In this document: in pieces, positions 32,190 to 35,393 of the stretch
Numbering within the stretch: position 1 is the stretch's first letter
Layout of the letters: every line of letters begins with the position of its first letter
DNA from: Halobacteriovorax sp.
GTDB taxonomy: Bacteria; Bdellovibrionota; Bacteriovoracia; Bacteriovoracales; Bacteriovoracaceae
Reading direction: 5' to 3'
Length of the DNA: 35,393 nt
Assembly (NCBI GenBank): GCA_024686135.1
Contig: JAIBDQ010000017.1
Span: 1-35,393 of the forward strand
The notes under the pieces: generated by a model
The model's database searches: none
Seen by the model: only the letters and a program-made list of their open reading frames with translations
Told to the model about the DNA's origin: nothing
Program-made: the position numbers and the translations under genes

Positions 32190-32762
32190 CTATTCTATTA
32201 ATTGTTTTTTCTTATATTTAGATGCGATTTTACCAAAACCACTTTCCACGACTTGCTCTAATACTGACTTTGTTCCATCAATATAGTCTCTCAGTTTTAT
32301 CTGCTCTTCATTGGAGAAGTTAGAAAGGACAAAGTTAGAGACGTCCCCATGAACGGGTCTTCCAATGCCTAAACGAAGCCTTAAGAAATCCCTAGTCGCC
32401 ATTATCTCTGCTATCGATTTTAGTCCATTGTGACCTGCTAAACCTCCACCCTTCTTCAACTCTACGCAACCATAGGGTAGATCTAACTCGTCGTGTATTA
32501 CTAATATATTTTCTTTTTCTACTTTAAAAAATTGAGCTGCTTTTTGAACACTGTCGCCGCTAAGATTCATATAAGTCATTGGTTTTAGCAAATAGCCCTT
32601 TTCCCCCTTGTAGGTAAAGGTCGAATATTCACCATTGAACTTTTCTTTCCATGGAAGCCCATTCGCATCTAGAAAGTTATCAACTGACATGAATCCAATA
32701 TTATGTCTTGTATCTCTATATTTATTTCCGGGATTGCCTAGTCCGACTATTAAGTAACTCAT
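32190..32762 (-). CDS. pth: Peptidyl-tRNA hydrolase
   Basis: This 190-residue protein starts MSYLIVGLGNPGNKYRDTRHNIGF with catalytic His20, and has PMTYMNLSG, HDELDLPYG and GGGLAGHNGLKSI, all Pth signatures. It releases peptides from peptidyl-tRNA dropped by stalled ribosomes. It sits between prs and ychF with gaps of 9 and 8 bases. In many bacteria a ribosomal protein L25/CTC gene lies between prs and pth; here it is absent. The ATG has no strong ribosome site. Confidence 0.95.
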   Translation of the reverse strand: MSYLIVGLGNPGNKYRDTRHNIGFMSVDNFLDANGLPWKEKFNGEYSTFTYKGEKGYLLKPMTYMNLSGDSVQKAAQFFKVEKENILVIHDELDLPYGCVELKKGGGLAGHNGLKSIAEIMATRDFLRLRLGIGRPVHGDVSNFVLSNFSNEEQIKLRDYIDGTKSVLEQVVESGFGKIASKYKKKQLIE

Positions 32763-32771
32763 AAAACTGAA

Positions 32772-33716
32772 TTATATAAAAAGTGAACTCACAGAATCAT
32801 TATTAAACGTTCTATGGATCGCCTTTGAAAGTAATTCTGCAGTTGAAAGGACAACAATCTTTTCAACCTTCTTTGCTTCATCACTTAAAGGAATTGTATC
32901 TGTAACAATAATTCTATCTAGCTCATCAGAGTTAGATATTCTTTCTATTGCAGGGTCGGAAAAAATAGGGTGGGTAGTACAGCAGTACACCTTAGTTGCA
33001 CCATTATCTTTTAAAGCTCTACAAGCCTCAATCAATGTTCCGGCAGTATCGACCATATCATCTATGATAATACATTCTTTACCTTGTACATCTCCGATAA
33101 TATTCATCGCCTTAGCGACATTTTTACCCGTTCGTCTTTTGTCTATCATAGCGATGTCAGACTTTAGTTTTTTGGCATAGGCCCTAACTCTTTCCACTCC
33201 TCCTGCATCAGGTGAAACAAAAATAGTATTTTCGCTCATAAGTTCATTTTTTATATAATTCACCAAAACTGGTGACGCATAAATATTATCAAATGGAATA
33301 TTAAAAAATCCCTGAATTTGGCCAGCATGTAGATCCATCGTAATAACTCTAGATGTTCCAGCAACGGTTAAAAGGTCCGCTACAAGCTTTGCTGAAATAG
33401 GAGTTCTTGGGCTCACTTTTCTATCTTGCCTAGAATAACCATAATGTGGAATCACTGCTGTAATACTCGAGGCAGACGCCCTCTTCAAAGCATCAACTGT
33501 AATCAGAAGTTCCATTAGATTGTCATTAACAGGTGTACAGGTTGATTGAATCACAAATACGTCTGCCCCCCGAACATTTTTTTCTATCTCACAAAAGATT
33601 TCACCATTCGCAAATTTTACAAGCTGAGGATCAACGAGAGAGACATCGAGAAAATCGGAGATACGTCTGGAAAGATCTGTGTTTGATGAGCCTGATACTA
33701 AGACAATTCGTTTCAC
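32772..33716 (-). CDS. prs: Ribose-phosphate pyrophosphokinase
   Basis: The protein makes PRPP from ribose-5-phosphate and ATP. I choose the GTG at 33716, preceded by GGAGG 4-8 bases away, giving 314 residues, the normal length. The open frame runs 43 codons further upstream, but those bases lie in tRNA-Gln and its leader. Signatures: LVKFANGEIFCEIEKNVRG, HYGYSRQDRK, DLHAGQIQGFF and the PRPP loop IIDDMVDTAGT. It heads prs-pth-ychF and probably shares the tRNA-Gln promoter. Confidence 0.95.
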   Translation of the reverse strand: MKRIVLVSGSSNTDLSRRISDFLDVSLVDPQLVKFANGEIFCEIEKNVRGADVFVIQSTCTPVNDNLMELLITVDALKRASASSITAVIPHYGYSRQDRKVSPRTPISAKLVADLLTVAGTSRVITMDLHAGQIQGFFNIPFDNIYASPVLVNYIKNELMSENTIFVSPDAGGVERVRAYAKKLKSDIAMIDKRRTGKNVAKAMNIIGDVQGKECIIIDDMVDTAGTLIEACRALKDNGATKVYCCTTHPIFSDPAIERISNSDELDRIIVTDTIPLSDEAKKVEKIVVLSTAELLSKAIHRTFNNDSVSSLFI

Positions 33717-33744
33717 GGTTCCCTCCAGGGAATTAGAAAAGAAA

Positions 33745-33819
33745 TGGTTGGGGTGATAGGACTCGAACCTATGCATGACAGAATCAAAATCTGTTGACTT
33801 ACCACTTGTCGACACCCCA
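33745..33819 (-). tRNA. tRNA-Gln (anticodon TTG), CCA encoded
   Basis: On the minus strand the acceptor TGGGGTG (5' end at 33819) pairs fully with CACCCCA. The D stem is GAC/GTC. The anticodon stem ACAGA/TCTGT holds loop TTTTGAT with anticodon TTG, reading CAA and CAG. The T stem ATAGG/CCTAT is perfect with loop TTCGAGT. The discriminator is A and CCA is encoded at 33747-33745. Its acceptor stem is identical to that of tRNA-Asn at 2601. Confidence 0.95.
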
Positions 33820-33836
33820 ACAATTTCAGTGGGTTG

Positions 33837-33865
33837 AATATACACAAGCTCATTTTCTTTTGCAA
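33837..33865 (-). promoter_or_regulatory. Sigma-70-type promoter for tRNA-Gln (and probably prs-pth-ychF)
   Basis: Minus strand: TTGCAA (33865-33860), 17-base spacer, TATATT (33842-33837). The predicted start near 33830 lies about 11 bases before the tRNA 5' end. No separate promoter fits between the tRNA and the prs GTG, 28 bases apart. Confidence 0.72.
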
Positions 33866-33905
33866 TAGGCTCATTCTGAGGAATCGTTGTTTTACCCTCA
33901 CAATT

Positions 33906-35393
33906 TCAATTGGTTAGCATTGGCTGGCCACAACTAAATTCCCCAAATCTTTGCCCCGAGTTTAAATATAAATCTTTAAATATACTAAATGATGTTGTGC
34001 CGCCATAGAGTTTTAGATCTCCACCAACTCTTCTTCCCTCAAGACCAACCCAAATAACCCCTAAGCGATTGCCTTCATAAAATACAAACCAATTATCAAA
34101 CCCATTATTAGAGGTACCTGTCTTTCCAAAGAATTTTAGTCCTCCAAAATCTTTACCAACTAATTTTCTAATTGTTGTTTCTCTTGGGTCTGATAATATC
34201 TCCACAATTCCGCCATTTTCTCTTTTGCATTCTTTTTCTATAAAATTTCTATAAACTCCAAAAAGTTTCTCTAAACTTATCTCAACTGTACCCAGTAACT
34301 GGGCCGGATATTCTGAAAGAGGTTTTTTTAATTCTGGAAAGAGCTTCTCTAGCTCTACCTCAACTTTTTCATAACCCTGCGAGATAACCTCTCTAATAAC
34401 TGGCCTATTGTAAGAAAGCTTCAACGCTTTATCTAAGGTGATCCATTTCTCTGGTATTTTATGAGCCTCTCTTGGTTTCCAAACACCAGATTTTAATTGA
34501 ACCTCTAACGGACCCGTCTCTACTTCCTTTTCCATTGAAGTTCCTAAATCAACTAGAAGAGAGTAAATCAAGGGTTTTATCGTACTGCCTAATGTGTGTT
34601 GCTCTATAGATTTTGCTTTTTCCCAATTTCGTTCATATTTTGAATAGTAAAAATAGTTACTATCGGGGTTTTTAGTATTTCCAAAGTAAGCCTTAGCCGC
34701 AATATCTTTTCCACCAAGCCTTTCCTTTGCGCTTGAAATGATACTTTTTACTTTTGTGTGGAGAACATATTTTTCATAGAGACTTAATTCATTTTTTTCT
34801 AAGTTATTGCTTAACCACCAATTGTTCCTAAAAGGTTTACTCTTTTGTAATTTTTTAAGATTTTCTATCCAATTTTTCCATTTACCATCAGACCATCTTT
34901 CACCGTTTTCAGAAGGAAAAAGGTTCATTAAAACAAGTTTTTTAAAAACTAAATCAGCTCGTGACCTTAACCTAGCTTCCCTCGTTAATGGGTTGTAATA
35001 ATTTGGACCTTTAAGAAGTGCAATTAAAATAGCGGCTTCATAAGGAGTGACAAATTCAGGTTTCTTAGAAAAATAAAATAGGGAAGCTGAATAAAGCCCC
35101 TTAATTTTGATACCTTGCTTACCACCCCATATAACCTCATTAAAGTAAGCCTCAAGGATTTTTTCTTTTTCATATAATGATTCCAAATAGACTGCGACAA
35201 TCATTTCTTTGAGTTTCCGAGAAAACTTTTTTTCGTTTGTGTAAAATAAATTTTTAACGATCTGTTGAGTTAAGGTTGAACCGCCTTGCTCGAGCCTCAT
35301 AACTCGAATATCATGAATAAAGGCTCTCAGAAGTGATTTAAAATCAATCCCTTTATGCAGTAAAAACCTTTCATCCTCTATTCCGATAAGCCC
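33906..35393 (-). CDS. Class A penicillin-binding protein (5' end outside window)
   Basis: The frame is open to the window edge, giving 495 visible residues; the ATG at 35300 is internal. The visible part starts within the glycosyltransferase GT51 domain: IEDERF at residues 5-10 with the catalytic Glu, then GGSTLTQQIVKNL and AYFNEVIWG. The transpeptidase domain follows with Ser270 in STIK, SYN and KTGTS near the end. It polymerises and crosslinks peptidoglycan on the outer face of the inner membrane. The linker between domains is short and no C-terminal extension follows, so this is a compact class A PBP. Whether it is PBP1A, 1B or 1C type is not clear. Confidence 0.9.
   Translation of the reverse strand, partial: GLIGIEDERFLLHKGIDFKSLLRAFIHDIRVMRLEQGGSTLTQQIVKNLFYTNEKKFSRKLKEMIVAVYLESLYEKEKILEAYFNEVIWGGKQGIKIKGLYSASLFYFSKKPEFVTPYEAAILIALLKGPNYYNPLTREARLRSRADLVFKKLVLMNLFPSENGERWSDGKWKNWIENLKKLQKSKPFRNNWWLSNNLEKNELSLYEKYVLHTKVKSIISSAKERLGGKDIAAKAYFGNTKNPDSNYFYYSKYERNWEKAKSIEQHTLGSTIKPLIYSLLVDLGTSMEKEVETGPLEVQLKSGVWKPREAHKIPEKWITLDKALKLSYNRPVIREVISQGYEKVEVELEKLFPELKKPLSEYPAQLLGTVEISLEKLFGVYRNFIEKECKRENGGIVEILSDPRETTIRKLVGKDFGGLKFFGKTGTSNNGFDNWFVFYEGNRLGVIWVGLEGRRVGGDLKLYGGTTSFSIFKDLYLNSGQRFGEFSCGQPMLTN

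Noticed and set aside
33717-33845. N-terminal extension of prs by 43 codons
   Set aside because: These bases encode tRNA-Gln and its leader; the GTG at 33716 has GGAGG and gives the normal Prs N-terminus.
1-35393. CRISPR arrays, insertion sequences, phage or toxin-antitoxin modules
   Set aside because: No regular direct repeats, transposase motifs, integrase or small paired toxin genes were seen.

Overview
This 35.4-kb window is a gene-dense, AT-rich bacterial chromosome segment. It holds about 34 protein genes, two tRNA genes and no gene-free stretch over 300 bases. I see no insertion sequence, prophage, CRISPR array or rRNA. Several features together suggest a Gram-negative predatory bacterium of the Bdellovibrionota (Bacteriovorax/Halobacteriovorax type): very low GC, many lipoproteins, a Cys-rich Lgt, a fused isobutyryl-CoA mutase, a CHASE2 kinase with a sigma-54 activator, arginine succinyltransferase catabolism, and peptidoglycan-recycling genes. 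That placement is inference from gene content only.

Layout. 1-1931: end of astA, then astD (arginine catabolism). 1928-3978: a hypothetical protein, tRNA-Asn, and a probable alpha-ketoglutarate HExxH-type peptide hydroxylase starting 8 nt after the tRNA. 3947-5776: an Fe-S pair, an A-type carrier followed by a YgfZ-like protein carrying a TPR tail. 5911-6555: an FHA protein. 6558-10255: cobalamin adenosyltransferase with fused isobutyryl-CoA mutase IcmF. 10393-10842: a dicluster ferredoxin. 10820-15673 (minus strand): an unknown membrane protein, CHASE2 histidine kinase, NtrC-type sigma-54 activator and Lgt, apparently one operon. 15853-18550: an endonuclease IV-like protein, three proteins of unknown role, and a second small ferredoxin. 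18543-21838 (minus strand): LysM lipoprotein, inactive M48-like lipoprotein, AmgK-like kinase and MurU-like nucleotidyltransferase. 21987-23573: exported protein, small lipoprotein, folK. 23635-26553: acyl-CoA dehydrogenase, etfB and etfA. 26585-28453: two unknown proteins. 28544-31075: a HAMP-like membrane protein and a Slt-type lytic transglycosylase. 31072-35393 (minus strand): ychF, pth, prs, tRNA-Gln and a class A penicillin-binding protein that runs off the window.

How they fit together. IcmF with its adenosylcobalamin supplier, plus the acyl-CoA dehydrogenase and its electron-transfer flavoprotein, fit branched or short-chain acyl-CoA breakdown; with AstA/AstD this suggests growth on amino acids. 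The lytic transglycosylase, AmgK/MurU and the PBP cover wall cutting, recycling and synthesis. The most striking regulatory signal is an exact -24/-12 sigma-54 promoter (27768-27783) with nested palindromes 110-150 bp upstream, in front of an unknown exported protein; a GAFTGA-bearing activator is encoded about 15 kb away. A textbook intrinsic terminator lies inside the signal-peptide codons of the M48-like lipoprotein gene, between the LysM gene and the AmgK/MurU genes. Six of the eight convergent gene pairs overlap at their 3' ends.
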